Of a stretch of 64,000 bases of DNA, positions 47,533-57,172 are shown piece by piece. The notes under the pieces were generated by a model. It was not told where the DNA came from and made no database searches. It saw only the letters and a program-made list of their open reading frames with translations. This stretch comes from MESE01 sp036675035 (GTDB taxonomy: Bacteria; Pseudomonadota; Gammaproteobacteria; Burkholderiales; Burkholderiaceae_D). Both the position numbers and the translations under genes were made by a program. Numbering within the stretch: position 1 is the first letter of the stretch; every line of letters begins with the position of its first letter. Location of the stretch: contig JAKFFO010000071.1 of NCBI GenBank assembly GCA_036675035.1, positions 15,558 through 79,557 on the forward strand. The letters are read 5' to 3'.

Positions 47533-47561
47533 ATTATAGACAAACGAATTGTGCATCGCAA
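47533..47561 (-). promoter_or_regulatory. Promoter of the small RNA
   Basis: Minus strand TTGCGA (four of six, 47561-47556), exact 17-base spacer, perfect TATAAT (47538-47533). Confidence 0.65.
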
Positions 47562-47822
47562 GAATTTTGCAAGATACGCAGAAGAGCTTTTAGATTTATA
47601 GAGTCCATATTAAATATTTAATGTTTGTATTCAAATATTTAAGGTGGATTTACCGGATTGTGATTTTCCTTCCGCACTATGAATAATGTGGCGTCGCAAC
47701 AAACAAGCACTATTGCATTCGGCTCAACGGGCAAACGTCTCACGTAATCCTTTCCAAAGGCACTCCGATTTCAATTATCAGAAGCGCTACAATATCGCTG
47801 CTTTGAAATCGAAGAGGAAAAA

Positions 47823-48257
47823 ATGGAATGTACCGTACGCTGGACCGGCTTGTCCGGCATGACTTTTTTGGCCGAAACCGGCTCGGGCCATGTTGTTACC
47901 ATGGATGGCGCACCGGATGGCGGCGGACGCAATCTTGCACCGCGGCCGATGGAAGTAGTATTGGCAGGAACCGGCGGTTGCACTGCCTATGATGTGGTTT
48001 TGATTTTGCGAAAAAGCGGTCAGGACATTCGGGGGTGCGACGTCACCCTCAAGTCGGAGCGGGCGGAAAAAGATCCCAAGGTATTCACCAAAATCCATTT
48101 TCACTTTACGGTCACCGGACGAAATCTGAAACAGAATCTGGTGGAACGCGCCATCAAGCTTTCGCATGAAAAATATTGTTCGGCGTCCATCATGCTGGAA
48201 AAAACCGCCGAAATGACACATTCCTTTGAGATCGTGGACGATCAGGCTCCGGCCTGA
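47823..48257 (+). CDS. OsmC/Ohr-family protein (YhfA type)
   Basis: 144 residues of the OsmC superfamily. The two redox cysteines are C53 (GGCTAYD) and C119 (KYCSAS), with the family segment RPMEVVLAGTGGC. OsmC/Ohr proteins reduce organic hydroperoxides; the YhfA branch is less well studied. Clear ribosome site GAAGAGG. Monocistronic; 148 bases separate it from the convergent coq7 end, with nothing recognisable. Confidence 0.87.
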   Translation: MECTVRWTGLSGMTFLAETGSGHVVTMDGAPDGGGRNLAPRPMEVVLAGTGGCTAYDVVLILRKSGQDIRGCDVTLKSERAEKDPKVFTKIHFHFTVTGRNLKQNLVERAIKLSHEKYCSASIMLEKTAEMTHSFEIVDDQAPA

Positions 48258-48405
48258 CGTATAGCAATGGACAGTTGGGGGGACTGCCAAAAATTTAGAC
48301 AATGATGAGCGCGGCTCAGGAGCTTTTCAGATTTCCAATCAAGAAGTTGAATTTTCATTCCTTTGGGCGACCGGCTTTTCTTAAAACCGGTATGCGAGGC
48401 GCGCC

Positions 48406-49023
48406 CTATAAATAATAGGCAGTGGTTGTCATCACCTTTGCCATGGCCCTCATTGTGTTTTGTATTGGAGCAGGAACCGGCGTCGCGCCCAAAGCTTCGG
48501 CGGATTCCCCATGCCTTATTTCATCGAGCCTCATTTGCTCGACGATGGCCCTCGATTTCTCATCTTGTAACGGCAAGGCGTCCAGATAGCTCGCCAAATG
48601 ATTTTCAACTTGTCGTTCCGTTTCGACAACAAAACCCAGGCTGCGTGCATCGCCCAATCGCGCCGCGATTGCTCCAAGCATATACGCTCCGCCATACCAA
48701 ACGGGATTCAGAATACTCGGGCGCGAACCCAATTCGGCCAGGCGTTCCGCGGTCCATGCCAAATGATCTTCTTCTTCCCGTGCGGCCCGAGCAAAATTCC
48801 GCCTTATTTCATCGTTCCCGGAAAACTGAGCTTGAGCATCGTACAGCGCCTGCGCGCAAACCTCACCCACATGATTTACACGCATCAATCCGGCACTATG
48901 ACGCCGAGCCGATGATTCAAGAACGCTGTTCGGAAAGTTATCCGCGGGATTTGGTCGGGTCGCAGATGCGACGCCTGCAATCGTCCGCAATGCCTTGTCC
49001 AATCCAATGATCAATTTGTTCAT
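48406..49023 (-). CDS. coq7: 2-polyprenyl-3-methyl-6-methoxy-1,4-benzoquinol hydroxylase (di-iron)
   Basis: 205-residue Coq7 hydroxylase for ubiquinone synthesis. Di-iron ligands are visible: E54, E84-x2-H87, a helix-three glutamate near 134-136, and E168-x2-H171. Members are membrane-associated through amphipathic helices. Standard length. Divergent from the porin gene. Confidence 0.93.
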   Translation of the reverse strand: MNKLIIGLDKALRTIAGVASATRPNPADNFPNSVLESSARRHSAGLMRVNHVGEVCAQALYDAQAQFSGNDEIRRNFARAAREEEDHLAWTAERLAELGSRPSILNPVWYGGAYMLGAIAARLGDARSLGFVVETERQVENHLASYLDALPLQDEKSRAIVEQMRLDEIRHGESAEALGATPVPAPIQNTMRAMAKVMTTTAYYL

Positions 49024-49264
49024 GAGCCGCTCCGCATTGTTTCTTTGCCATTCTTATTGGAAAACTCGTTGCACTCACACCACACAAAAGCGTTCGAATT
49101 GTTATAAAACCCAAATTGTCTTTGCCCTCAACTCCGATATTTGATGAAATGACTACTAGCTTCTTAATCAAACGGTTTTGAAGTGCCGGCAGGGACGTTA
49201 CCACTAGTGGACTTGCTGGGTGCAACGAATAAATTTTAGCACGACAACTTCTGGAGATTACTCA

Positions 49265-50323
49265 ATGAAAAAATCGCTTCTCGCACTTGCAGTTTTGGGT
49301 GCTTTCGCAGGTGCTGCACAAGCTCAGACCAGCGTCACCATTTACGGTTCGTTCGATGCCGGCGTTCGCAGTGCCAAAAATTTGGCCACTGGCGAAAGAG
49401 TATTGACCATGAGCTCCAATGGTACATACAACTCCAATCGCCTTGGCTTTAAAGGCGTTGAAGATCTGGGCGGCGGAATGAATGCTCACTTCACCCTGGA
49501 AACAGGCTGGAACACAGGTACCGGCGCATTGGAAAACGCAACCAATCGCATCTTCAATCGTTCCGCTTTCGTTGGCCTCGGCGGTGCATGGGGTACGGTC
49601 GATCTGGGCCATATGTACTCAGTCAACTTCAAAACGATCGGCGGATATGATCCATTCGTCTACAAGTACACCGGCATTACCCCAATGGCCGGCCAAGGTC
49701 TGTTGACCCGTTTGGACAATGATATCCAGTACACGGGCGCTTTTGGTCCTGTGACGGTCATGGCTGAATATGCTCTGGGCGAGGCAAGTGCCGCCAATTC
49801 CAGCATCGGTGACGGCGCAACGGCAGCTATCGGCGCTGGCTTCAAAACTGGTCCGTTCTCCATCGGCGGTGCTTACACGAACCGTGATAGCGGTACTGGC
49901 GTTGCAGACCAAGACAACTGGACCGTTGGTGGCGCATTTGCTACCGGCCCATTCCGTGTTACTGCTGGTTACGCAGATGACTCCCGTGACGCTGGCTATT
50001 CCGCTGCATTGGCAGGAATTGAAAGCGAACTTCGTGACGCTTGGGTTGGCGTAAGCTACAACATGACTCCGGCAGCAGCATTGACCGCAGCTTTCTATCA
50101 GTCAAGAAGCGAGCTGAGCACAGCAGCTGCATCCGTAAAAGGCAAGAAGAATCTGCTGATGATTGGTGGTACGTATGCATTGTCTAAGCGTACCAACTTC
50201 TACGCTGAAGTCGACCATGCAAAGTTTTCTGGCACGTTCTCGCCATTTAACCCTGGTCAAGCTGCACCAGCTGGCACGAACAAGCAAACCGGCTTCTCCG
50301 TTGGTATCAACCACTTGTTCTAA
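49265..50323 (+). CDS. Outer-membrane porin (OmpC/Omp32 family)
   Basis: 352 residues: signal peptide 1-20 (AGAAQA), mature start QTSVTIYGSFDAGV, a 16-strand barrel pattern, and the C-terminal phenylalanine (INHLF) required for outer-membrane insertion. General diffusion porin of the neisserial/burkholderial type, probably anion-selective. ATG preceded by GGAGA; codons look biased to preferred ones, as expected for an abundant protein. A strong terminator follows. Promoter not identified in the 241-base upstream gap. Confidence 0.93.
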   Translation: MKKSLLALAVLGAFAGAAQAQTSVTIYGSFDAGVRSAKNLATGERVLTMSSNGTYNSNRLGFKGVEDLGGGMNAHFTLETGWNTGTGALENATNRIFNRSAFVGLGGAWGTVDLGHMYSVNFKTIGGYDPFVYKYTGITPMAGQGLLTRLDNDIQYTGAFGPVTVMAEYALGEASAANSSIGDGATAAIGAGFKTGPFSIGGAYTNRDSGTGVADQDNWTVGGAFATGPFRVTAGYADDSRDAGYSAALAGIESELRDAWVGVSYNMTPAAALTAAFYQSRSELSTAAASVKGKKNLLMIGGTYALSKRTNFYAEVDHAKFSGTFSPFNPGQAAPAGTNKQTGFSVGINHLF

Positions 50324-50417
50324 TCAATCCTATAAAGCTTGCATCGATTGCAGTGATCAAACACTGGCCTTCGGTGCAAGGCAGGAAAGCTGATAGCTGA
50401 CTTGCCATTACAGGATG

Positions 50418-50451
50418 AAAACGGGTTCACTTCATGTGAGCCCGTTTTTTT
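50418..50451 (+). terminator. Porin gene terminator
   Basis: AAAACGGG-TTCAC stem with a TTCAT loop and matching GTGAGCCCGTTTT arm (one G-T pair), followed by seven T. Confidence 0.88.
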
Positions 50452-50486
50452 ATTGGTGCCGATTCTTTCCGATAACACGAACCGAG

Positions 50487-51296
50487 CTAACCCTTCTCAC
50501 GTCGTTTCGGCCGAAATACAGTGATGTCTTCGTAAAATTCCATATCCTGATGATCATGCCAACCAGGCACGCCCAAGACAGGCAATGGAGTAAATCCGGA
50601 TAGTGGAGATCCACTTGCCAGCTGTCCGGCGACTTGCATATCGATCCAAGACCGCTTCTGCTCCGGCTTCAATGCAAAGAAGGAACTATCGACCATGACG
50701 ACCCATGTATGAGCAGTGATCGCCTTGTAGGGTGAGTTCAGTTTTTCCAGAAGCGCATGACCGAACAGGTGCACTTCGCAATCATTTCCGAACGCTGCAC
50801 GCCTGTTCATGAACACTTCATGCCATAAATGGTTGCGCAGTGCGTCGACCAGTGCGGAATCACTGACAATCAACAGCGCGGCATTTTCATCGAAAATCGT
50901 CGCAGCGTCCCGTAACTTTCCTCGATGCGTCCCCAATGATGGCATCCCCTCAATGCGCGCCGCTGCTCTGGCAATCTCTGCCGCTTGAAGCGCATTCAGT
51001 TGCGCTTTTATTCCGGGATAGGTCAGCCATATCAATGCATTGAAAAAATCATGCAAGTTGTCGCGGGTTGGAACATTGCCGGTACTGCTGATGAATGCTT
51101 CATAAGCGATGTCGACCGGCAGATCAGCCTGCGGCACGAAACGGACCGGCAGTCCACGGTGATTTCGCAGTGCCGACGCGGCGATATTCAGCGCATCCCG
51201 CCAGTTCGCAGCCTGTAGAATAGGTTGTGCTATCGGAAGCAATGGCGCCAGCCACGGCCGCTCCCAATCAATGCGGCTCAAGAACGAGTCACTCAT
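50487..51296 (-). CDS. DUF3025 domain-containing protein
   Basis: 269-residue cytoplasmic protein of the DUF3025 family (LHDFFNALIWLTYPGIKAQLN and HLFGHALLEKLNSPYKAITAH are typical). Function unknown; commonly beside pyrC in betaproteobacteria. Start at MSDSFLSRIDWERPW; upstream codons run into the pyrC gene in another frame. It begins 43 bases after the pyrC stop. Confidence 0.82.
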   Translation of the reverse strand: MSDSFLSRIDWERPWLAPLLPIAQPILQAANWRDALNIAASALRNHRGLPVRFVPQADLPVDIAYEAFISSTGNVPTRDNLHDFFNALIWLTYPGIKAQLNALQAAEIARAAARIEGMPSLGTHRGKLRDAATIFDENAALLIVSDSALVDALRNHLWHEVFMNRRAAFGNDCEVHLFGHALLEKLNSPYKAITAHTWVVMVDSSFFALKPEQKRSWIDMQVAGQLASGSPLSGFTPLPVLGVPGWHDHQDMEFYEDITVFRPKRREKG

Positions 51297-51339
51297 TTCC
51301 GCGATATGGACAGAGATAAGTTGGACGGGACGACTTGAG

Positions 51340-52398
51340 CTACACCAGCTTCCAGTGCATGCTTTCGCCGCCATTCAACGGTACGATCGTCGCGTCTCCG
51401 AACGGCAATTCCGCAGGGATGTCCCATGTTTCACGCTTCAACGTAACCATATCCGTATTACGCGGCAAGCCATAAAATGCCGGTCCGTTAAAGCTGGCAA
51501 AGGCCTCCAGCTTGTCCAGTGCGTTCGCCTGCTCGAACGCTTCTGCATACAGCTCGATCGCATGCAGTGCGGTATAGCAACCGGCGCAGCCGCATGCATG
51601 TTCTTTCAATCCTTTGGGATGCGGCGCCGAATCGGTGCCGAGGAAGAATTTTGAGCTGTCCGAAATTGCGGCCCGGACCAACGCCAGGCGATGTTCTTCC
51701 CGCTTCAATACCGGCAGACAATAGTAATGCGGGCGAATGCCACCTTTGAAAATTTCATTGCGGTTGTATAGCAAGTGGTGCGCGGTGATGGTTGCGGCAG
51801 TATTGCGTGGAGCTTCGTCCACATACTGCGCCGCTTCCTTGGTCGTTATATGTTCGAATACGACTTTCAGCTCCGGCATGTCTTGCTGCAATGGTTTCAT
51901 CACCCGATCGATAAAGACTGCTTCACGATCGAAAATATCGATGGCCGGATCGGTGACTTCGCCATGAACCAGGAAGGGCATGCCCAGCGCCTGCATCGTT
52001 TCCAGCGCCTTGTAGCACTTCGTCAAGTCCGTCACGCCCGCATCGGAATTGGTCGTGGCGCCGGCGGGATACAGCTTGACCGCATGGACCATGCCGCTAT
52101 CCTTGGCACGCCGGATTTCGTCAGGCGGCGTATTGTCGGTCAGGTACAGCGTCATCAATGGCTGAAACTGCATGTCGGGCGGCAGCGCTGCCAGAATACG
52201 ATCGCGATAGGCGAGCGCCTGCGCCGTGGTGGTAACCGGCGGCTTCAGATTCGGCATAACGATCGCACGGCCGAACTGCCGTGCAGTATGCGGCAATACG
52301 TCCGCCATAGCAGCACCGTCGCGAAGGTGCAGGTGCCAGTCGTCGGGACGGATGATCGTGATGTTTGCGGGGGATGTCCCGGATAACTTGTTTGGCAT
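51340..52398 (-). CDS. pyrC: Dihydroorotase (class II)
   Basis: 352 residues, third step of pyrimidine synthesis. Zinc-binding H22-x-H24 (DWHLHLRD), the carbamylated lysine K108 (AVKLYPAG) and FEHITT are present. E. coli-type length. Upstream of DUF3025 in the same direction. Confidence 0.95.
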   Translation of the reverse strand: MPNKLSGTSPANITIIRPDDWHLHLRDGAAMADVLPHTARQFGRAIVMPNLKPPVTTTAQALAYRDRILAALPPDMQFQPLMTLYLTDNTPPDEIRRAKDSGMVHAVKLYPAGATTNSDAGVTDLTKCYKALETMQALGMPFLVHGEVTDPAIDIFDREAVFIDRVMKPLQQDMPELKVVFEHITTKEAAQYVDEAPRNTAATITAHHLLYNRNEIFKGGIRPHYYCLPVLKREEHRLALVRAAISDSSKFFLGTDSAPHPKGLKEHACGCAGCYTALHAIELYAEAFEQANALDKLEAFASFNGPAFYGLPRNTDMVTLKRETWDIPAELPFGDATIVPLNGGESMHWKLV

Positions 52399-52426
52399 GG
52401 AGGTTGGCGATTAATTCAGGTAATTT

Positions 52427-52615
52427 TCAGTCTGAATGCAGAACTGGAGATTGATATACAAATCCGTCTGGGTCCAGAAAATCCGTCCACTCTGTCCGGC
52501 GACGATATAAGGTTTCACTCTCTTCAATACAATACACTTCGTTGCTCAGGACGAATGGATTTCCAGAATTGTATGGCTGCGAGTCGAATGATTGCTGCGT
52601 CAGAGACGGAATCAC
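52427..52615 (-). CDS. Hypothetical 62-residue protein
   Basis: GTG-initiated frame filling the gap between the glycerate kinase stop and the pyrC start. Composition is acidic and aromatic, and the C-terminal half (YRRRTEWTDFLDPDGFVYQS) looks protein-like, but there is no ribosome site and I recognise no family. It may be a real small gene or chance. Confidence 0.3.
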   Translation of the reverse strand: MIPSLTQQSFDSQPYNSGNPFVLSNEVYCIEESETLYRRRTEWTDFLDPDGFVYQSPVLHSD

Positions 52616-52622
52616 CGCAATT

Positions 52623-53897
52623 TTACATGACCAGAATAACCCGGTAGTCGTTCACATTGGTGCGCGTCGGTCCTGTAATGATCAGATCAGTCAACGCGGA
52701 AAAATAACCGTAGCCATCATTGTCGGCCAGCATTTTTGCGGCTGACAAACCAAGCGCGTCGGCGCGCGCCCTGGTGTCCGGCAGCAATAGCGCTCCGGCA
52801 TTGTCTTCGCTGCCGTCGATGCCATCGGTATCGGCTGCCAATGCATATACGCCGGGCATTCCGCCGAGCTCTGCCGACAGCGACAACAGAAATTCTGCGC
52901 AACGCCCGCCTCGCCCTTTGCCGCGCACAGTGACTGTGCATTCGCCGCCGGAAATCAGTGCAACCGGTGATTTGAAAGGCTGCTGATGCTTATGAATCTC
53001 CCGCACCATTGCCGCATAAACCTTGGCGACTTCTGATGCCTCGCCGGTCACGGTATCGCCCAGAATAACCGGCGTAATCCCGTGCGCCAAAAAGAAATTG
53101 GCGGCAGCTTGCAGACTTTGATGTGCAGTTGCAATTACAGTCGTCGTGACCTGAGTGAATACCGTGCTCTCCGGCTTCGGCGTTTCGTCAATGGCGCCAG
53201 TTGCACCAGCCTGTAAATGAGTGGTTACCGCATCCGGAGCAGCCACGCCATAACGCTGAAGTATGTCGAGCGCATCCTGATAGGTACTGGCATCCGGGCA
53301 GGTAGGACCGGATGCGATTGCACTCGGATCATCGCCGGTAACATCACTCACAACCAGTGCAGTGACCGGTGCCTTGCATGCTGCGGCGAGGCGACCGCCC
53401 TGGATTTGCGACAAATGCTTGCGGACGATGTTCATGTCGGTAATTGGCGCGCCGGATTTCAGCAATGCAGTGGTCACCGCTTTCAAATCCGCCATCGAGA
53501 CTCCCACGACCGGCAACGATAGAAGACTCGACCCGCCGCCCGATATCAATGCAATCAAGCGGTCGTCGGGCGCCAATTGAGAAACCCGTGCCAGTATTTC
53601 GGCTGCAACCGCCTCACCTGCCTCGTCCGGCACCGGATGCCCGGCTTCGACCACTCGGATGCGCTCAGTTGGCATCCCGTGCGCGTAACGGGTAACGACG
53701 ACGCCTTCTAGCGCCACGTCGTGTGGCCAGGCTAGCTCTACGGCGCGTGCCATGCTGGCGGCGGCCTTGCCGGCACCGACCACCAGCGTCTTCCCTTTTG
53801 GACGATCGGGAAGATGGCGCGCAACGATGTGCATCGGATCGGCTGCTGCGACGGCGGCTTGAAAACTGTCGAGTAATAATTGGCGATAATTCATCAT
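52623..53897 (-). CDS. gckA: Glycerate 2-kinase (MOFRL family)
   Basis: 424 residues: N-terminal kinase domain (about 10-240, with VVGAGKAAASMARA and ISGGGSSLL) and the C-terminal MOFRL domain (SGGECTVTVRGKGRGGRCAEF ... ALAADTDGIDGSEDNAGA). It phosphorylates D-glycerate to 2-phosphoglycerate; TtuD-type relatives were long mislabelled hydroxypyruvate reductase. Its ATG overlaps the racemase-like gene stop (ATGATGA). Last gene of the transport and catabolism cluster, the exit point into glycolysis. Symbol tentative. Confidence 0.85.
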   Translation of the reverse strand: MMNYRQLLLDSFQAAVAAADPMHIVARHLPDRPKGKTLVVGAGKAAASMARAVELAWPHDVALEGVVVTRYAHGMPTERIRVVEAGHPVPDEAGEAVAAEILARVSQLAPDDRLIALISGGGSSLLSLPVVGVSMADLKAVTTALLKSGAPITDMNIVRKHLSQIQGGRLAAACKAPVTALVVSDVTGDDPSAIASGPTCPDASTYQDALDILQRYGVAAPDAVTTHLQAGATGAIDETPKPESTVFTQVTTTVIATAHQSLQAAANFFLAHGITPVILGDTVTGEASEVAKVYAAMVREIHKHQQPFKSPVALISGGECTVTVRGKGRGGRCAEFLLSLSAELGGMPGVYALAADTDGIDGSEDNAGALLLPDTRARADALGLSAAKMLADNDGYGYFSALTDLIITGPTRTNVNDYRVILVM

Positions 53898-54550
53898 GGA
53901 TATTTCGATTGCTGCAACGCGAGCCGCATGGCTCGAATAGCACTGCCTACGGTGCTAACAACCGGCGTTGCCACAGCCGCGCGCACCATCGGCTCGGCAC
54001 GCGCCATGCTGAACTGCGCCAACGCTATTATGTCGGCGCCCTGCGCCACCGCCCGTCTGGCCGCCTGGACAATCAAGTCGTCATGCAGTTCAAGGTTTTT
54101 CGCATTCAGCGCGTCAAGCGCACCGTCGGCGAGCACAGGAATAAGCGCCACATTTGCCGGAAATTCAGCCGGCATTGACTGCAACGTAGGCGCAAAGGTG
54201 GCGATCAAGCCGATGCGCCCGCCTAGCCGAACCACCTCGCCGATCATCGCCTCGTTCGGCTTCAGCACCGGCACGCTGCAGCGCCGCGCTACCGCTTCGA
54301 TGCACGGCCCGAATGCCGAGCAGGTAAACAACAAACCCTGTGCACCGGTGGATATCGCATATTCGGCGAGCGCAATGAAGCGGTCATGCATGGATTTGTC
54401 CAATCCATTGGGCGAGCGAGCCAGATCGGCGGACAAACTATCATCAAGCAAATTCATCCGCTCGCATTCAGGCCATTGGCGCGCCATTTCGTCATTGATC
54501 GGTGCCACCGAGTGCGCCAGCGCATGAATCAACGCTACTCTGGTCATCAT
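53894..54550 (-). CDS. Aspartate/glutamate racemase-superfamily protein
   Basis: 218 residues, Asp/Glu/hydantoin racemase fold. The first catalytic cysteine is present (FTCSAFGPC), but the position of the second reads IIALAQFSM, without cysteine. Single-cysteine members include decarboxylases of the arylmalonate type, so racemisation is not assured; decarboxylation or isomerisation of a small acid is an alternative. The start ATG overlaps the TRAP permease stop by four bases and the stop overlaps the glycerate kinase start, so all three are coupled. Confidence 0.75.
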   Translation of the reverse strand: MMTRVALIHALAHSVAPINDEMARQWPECERMNLLDDSLSADLARSPNGLDKSMHDRFIALAEYAISTGAQGLLFTCSAFGPCIEAVARRCSVPVLKPNEAMIGEVVRLGGRIGLIATFAPTLQSMPAEFPANVALIPVLADGALDALNAKNLELHDDLIVQAARRAVAQGADIIALAQFSMARAEPMVRAAVATPVVSTVGSAIRAMRLALQQSKYP

Positions 54551-57132
54551 GCTCGCGCCAATTGATTCAACGCTGGTTGCATGCGGCGTCCCTGGTTCCA
54601 CCAGACCAGACCGGCAAGCAGCAGTGCCGGCAAATAAAACCAGTGCGGACTGGGGCGGTCAGTCGGAGCCTTGAGCACCGCTACTTCCCAACCGGACTCG
54701 AATCCGCCCTTTTTCGCCACCGAACCGAACTTCACCGCGCCCACCTGCACGCTGTCCCCCAGCGCCATCAATTGCAATCCGGTATCGGCCAGTCGCTTGC
54801 GGCCATCCGCACCGGCCTCGCCGAGCTGTACCGCCACCGTCTTGACCAGATCCTCACCTTCCAGCGTGGTGCCTTTGATAGTCATGACCATGCTCGCGTC
54901 CGTCGGCGCATTCTTCGCCATCTCGAAGACTTGAGCTGGCGGCACGTCGCGATACGGCGGCGTGACACGATCCATGAAGAAGTCCGGGCGAAACAGCAGT
55001 ATCACCGCCATCAGCAAAAATGCGGTTTCCCACCAGCGGTTGGCAACGCGGAACCAGTTCATCGTCACCGCAGCAAACAGCAACATCGCGACCGTCGCCG
55101 CCAGCACGACGCGAATCAACTCGCCGACACTATGGATATCGATCAGCAGCAATTGCGGATTGAAAATCCAGATGAACGGCAAGACCACCGTGCGCAATGC
55201 ATAGACCGAGCCCTGAATGCCGGTCTGAATCGCGTCTTCGCCGGAGATGGCGGCAGCCGCAAAAGTCGCCAACCCGACCGGCGGCGTAATATCACCCATG
55301 ATTCCGTAATAAAAAACGAACAGATGCACCGCGATCAACGGGATGACCATGCCCGAACGCGCACCCAGTTCCACCAGCACCGGTGCCATCAGCGTGGCCA
55401 CCAGCACATAGTTGGCGGTGGTCGGCACACCCAGTCCGAGCACCAGACAGACAAAGGCGGTAAACAACAACATCGCGATCACATTGCCTTGCGCCACGAA
55501 CTCGACAAATTCGGTCATGCGCAGCCCGAGCCCAGTCAGCGTGATGGCGCCGACGATCACGCCGGCCGTCGCGGTGGCGACACCGATACCGATCATGTTG
55601 CGCGCGCCCTCGGTCAAACCCTGGACGACATCGTCGGTGCCGCCTCGCCATGCACCTGGCGCATCGACGCCACGAAAGAATGCGGTCAGCGGACGCTGCG
55701 TCAGCATCAGTACGATCAATACCATGATGGCCCAGAACGCCGACAGCGACGGCGACAACTCTTCGACCATCAGCGCCCAGATCAGGGTCGCGATCGGCAG
55801 CAGGAAGTGCAGTCCAGCCTTGACGGTCGGCCAGGTATCGAGTGGTTTGGGATTGTCGACATCGATGTCCTGCGGCAAATCCGGGCAGCGTGCCGCTTCG
55901 CGGATGGACACCAGGTACAGCCCCAGCATTGCCGCGGTGATCGCATACGGCGCGGCTTCGCCCAGCATCGCCTTGATCGCTTCAAACAGGTAATACAGTA
56001 GCGCCACGACAATCACGCTGCCCGATAATCCGAGGCCGAACCGCAGCAGCTTGTCGCGCAAAGGACGTGGCTCACGCCGGACGATCGGCTGCATGCCCAT
56101 TTTGAGCGCTTCGAGATGCACGATGTACAGCAAGCCGATGTACGCGAGCGAGGCGGGCAGGATCGAGTGTTTGACCACATCGCTGTATGGAATGCCGACA
56201 TATTCGACCATCAGGAAGGCGGCCGCACCCATTACCGGCGGCATGATTTGTCCGTTGACCGACGACATGGTCTCGATGGCGCCGGCCTTGACGCCGCCGT
56301 AGCCGGATTTTTTCATCAGCGGAATCGTGAAGATGCCACCGGATACGACATTCGATACCGAAGATCCGGAGATCATGCCGTTGAGCGCCGACGACACCAC
56401 CGCCACTTTGGCCGGGCCGCCGCGCAAATGTCCCAGTGCGGCAAAGCTGACCTGCATCATGTAATTGCCGCCGCCGGCGCGGTCGAGCAGGGATCCGAAC
56501 AGCACGTAGACAAAGATGGCGCCGGTCGACACGCCCAGCGCAATGCCGTAAACACCCTCGGTGGTAAGCCACATGTGCGACATCAGCCGGTTCAGCGACG
56601 CGCCACGATGCGACAGTACTTCGGGCATGTAAGGTCCGAGCATGCAGTAGGCGAGAAACAGGATCGCCAGCACCGCCATCGGCCAGCCGACCGCGCGCCG
56701 GGTAGCTTCCAGCAACAGCAAGACACCGGCCGCAGCTACGACGATATCAAACAGGATCGGTTCGCCGGGACGCGTGGCCAGTTCGGCATAGAACAGCAGC
56801 AGATAGCCGCCGGCAAATGCGCCAGCGGCGGCGAGTACCCAATCGGCGACCGGAATCCGGTTGCGCGGTGAGCTTTTGAACGCCGGCCAGGCCAGAAATG
56901 CGAGAAACAACGCGAACGCCAGATGGATCGAGCGCGCCTCGGTATCGTTGAGCACCGCAAAACCCAGCATGAACGGCAAAGGAGATGCATACCAGAGCTG
57001 GAACAGCGACCACGCCAGCGCAGTACCGAAGATCAGTCCCGCGCTCAGGCGGCCCGGATTGCGTCGGCCGGTATCGGCATCGGCCACCAACAGTTGCAGG
57101 GCCTCGGGGGCCTTTTCGATATCAGTTGCCAT
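54547..57132 (-). CDS. TRAP transporter fused permease (4TM/12TM, TAXI type)
   Basis: 861-residue permease combining the small (DctQ-like) and large (DctM-like) TRAP membrane subunits, as in TAXI-type systems. Many hydrophobic helices run from about 25 to 680. The DctM-type signature segments SGSSVSNVVSGGIFTIPLMKK and GVPTTANYVLVATL are present. A C-terminal DUF3394 domain (about 710-830) and a last helix follow. It imports a carboxylate using a sodium gradient with the binding protein encoded upstream. A partial terminator separates the two genes. Confidence 0.92.
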   Translation of the reverse strand: MATDIEKAPEALQLLVADADTGRRNPGRLSAGLIFGTALAWSLFQLWYASPLPFMLGFAVLNDTEARSIHLAFALFLAFLAWPAFKSSPRNRIPVADWVLAAAGAFAGGYLLLFYAELATRPGEPILFDIVVAAAGVLLLLEATRRAVGWPMAVLAILFLAYCMLGPYMPEVLSHRGASLNRLMSHMWLTTEGVYGIALGVSTGAIFVYVLFGSLLDRAGGGNYMMQVSFAALGHLRGGPAKVAVVSSALNGMISGSSVSNVVSGGIFTIPLMKKSGYGGVKAGAIETMSSVNGQIMPPVMGAAAFLMVEYVGIPYSDVVKHSILPASLAYIGLLYIVHLEALKMGMQPIVRREPRPLRDKLLRFGLGLSGSVIVVALLYYLFEAIKAMLGEAAPYAITAAMLGLYLVSIREAARCPDLPQDIDVDNPKPLDTWPTVKAGLHFLLPIATLIWALMVEELSPSLSAFWAIMVLIVLMLTQRPLTAFFRGVDAPGAWRGGTDDVVQGLTEGARNMIGIGVATATAGVIVGAITLTGLGLRMTEFVEFVAQGNVIAMLLFTAFVCLVLGLGVPTTANYVLVATLMAPVLVELGARSGMVIPLIAVHLFVFYYGIMGDITPPVGLATFAAAAISGEDAIQTGIQGSVYALRTVVLPFIWIFNPQLLLIDIHSVGELIRVVLAATVAMLLFAAVTMNWFRVANRWWETAFLLMAVILLFRPDFFMDRVTPPYRDVPPAQVFEMAKNAPTDASMVMTIKGTTLEGEDLVKTVAVQLGEAGADGRKRLADTGLQLMALGDSVQVGAVKFGSVAKKGGFESGWEVAVLKAPTDRPSPHWFYLPALLLAGLVWWNQGRRMQPALNQLARA

Positions 57133-57172
57133 GCGTCTCTCCTGTTCCGTGTTTTTATCTTTCTATCGCATC

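Larger units (their letters stand above)
47225..47822. other. Long regulatory region between rplM and the OsmC gene
   Basis: 598 bases without a protein gene. From the rplM side it holds the rplM promoter, the small-RNA candidate with its promoter, an AT-rich stretch (about 47590-47645) including the perfect palindrome ATTAAATATTTAAT (47609-47622), and a TACAAT -10-like box at 47788-47793 before the OsmC gene. Confidence 0.65.

Noticed and set aside
52427..52615. 62-codon frame as a conserved gene
   Set aside because: Kept only as a low-confidence hypothetical, since no ribosome site or family supports it and it simply fills a gap.
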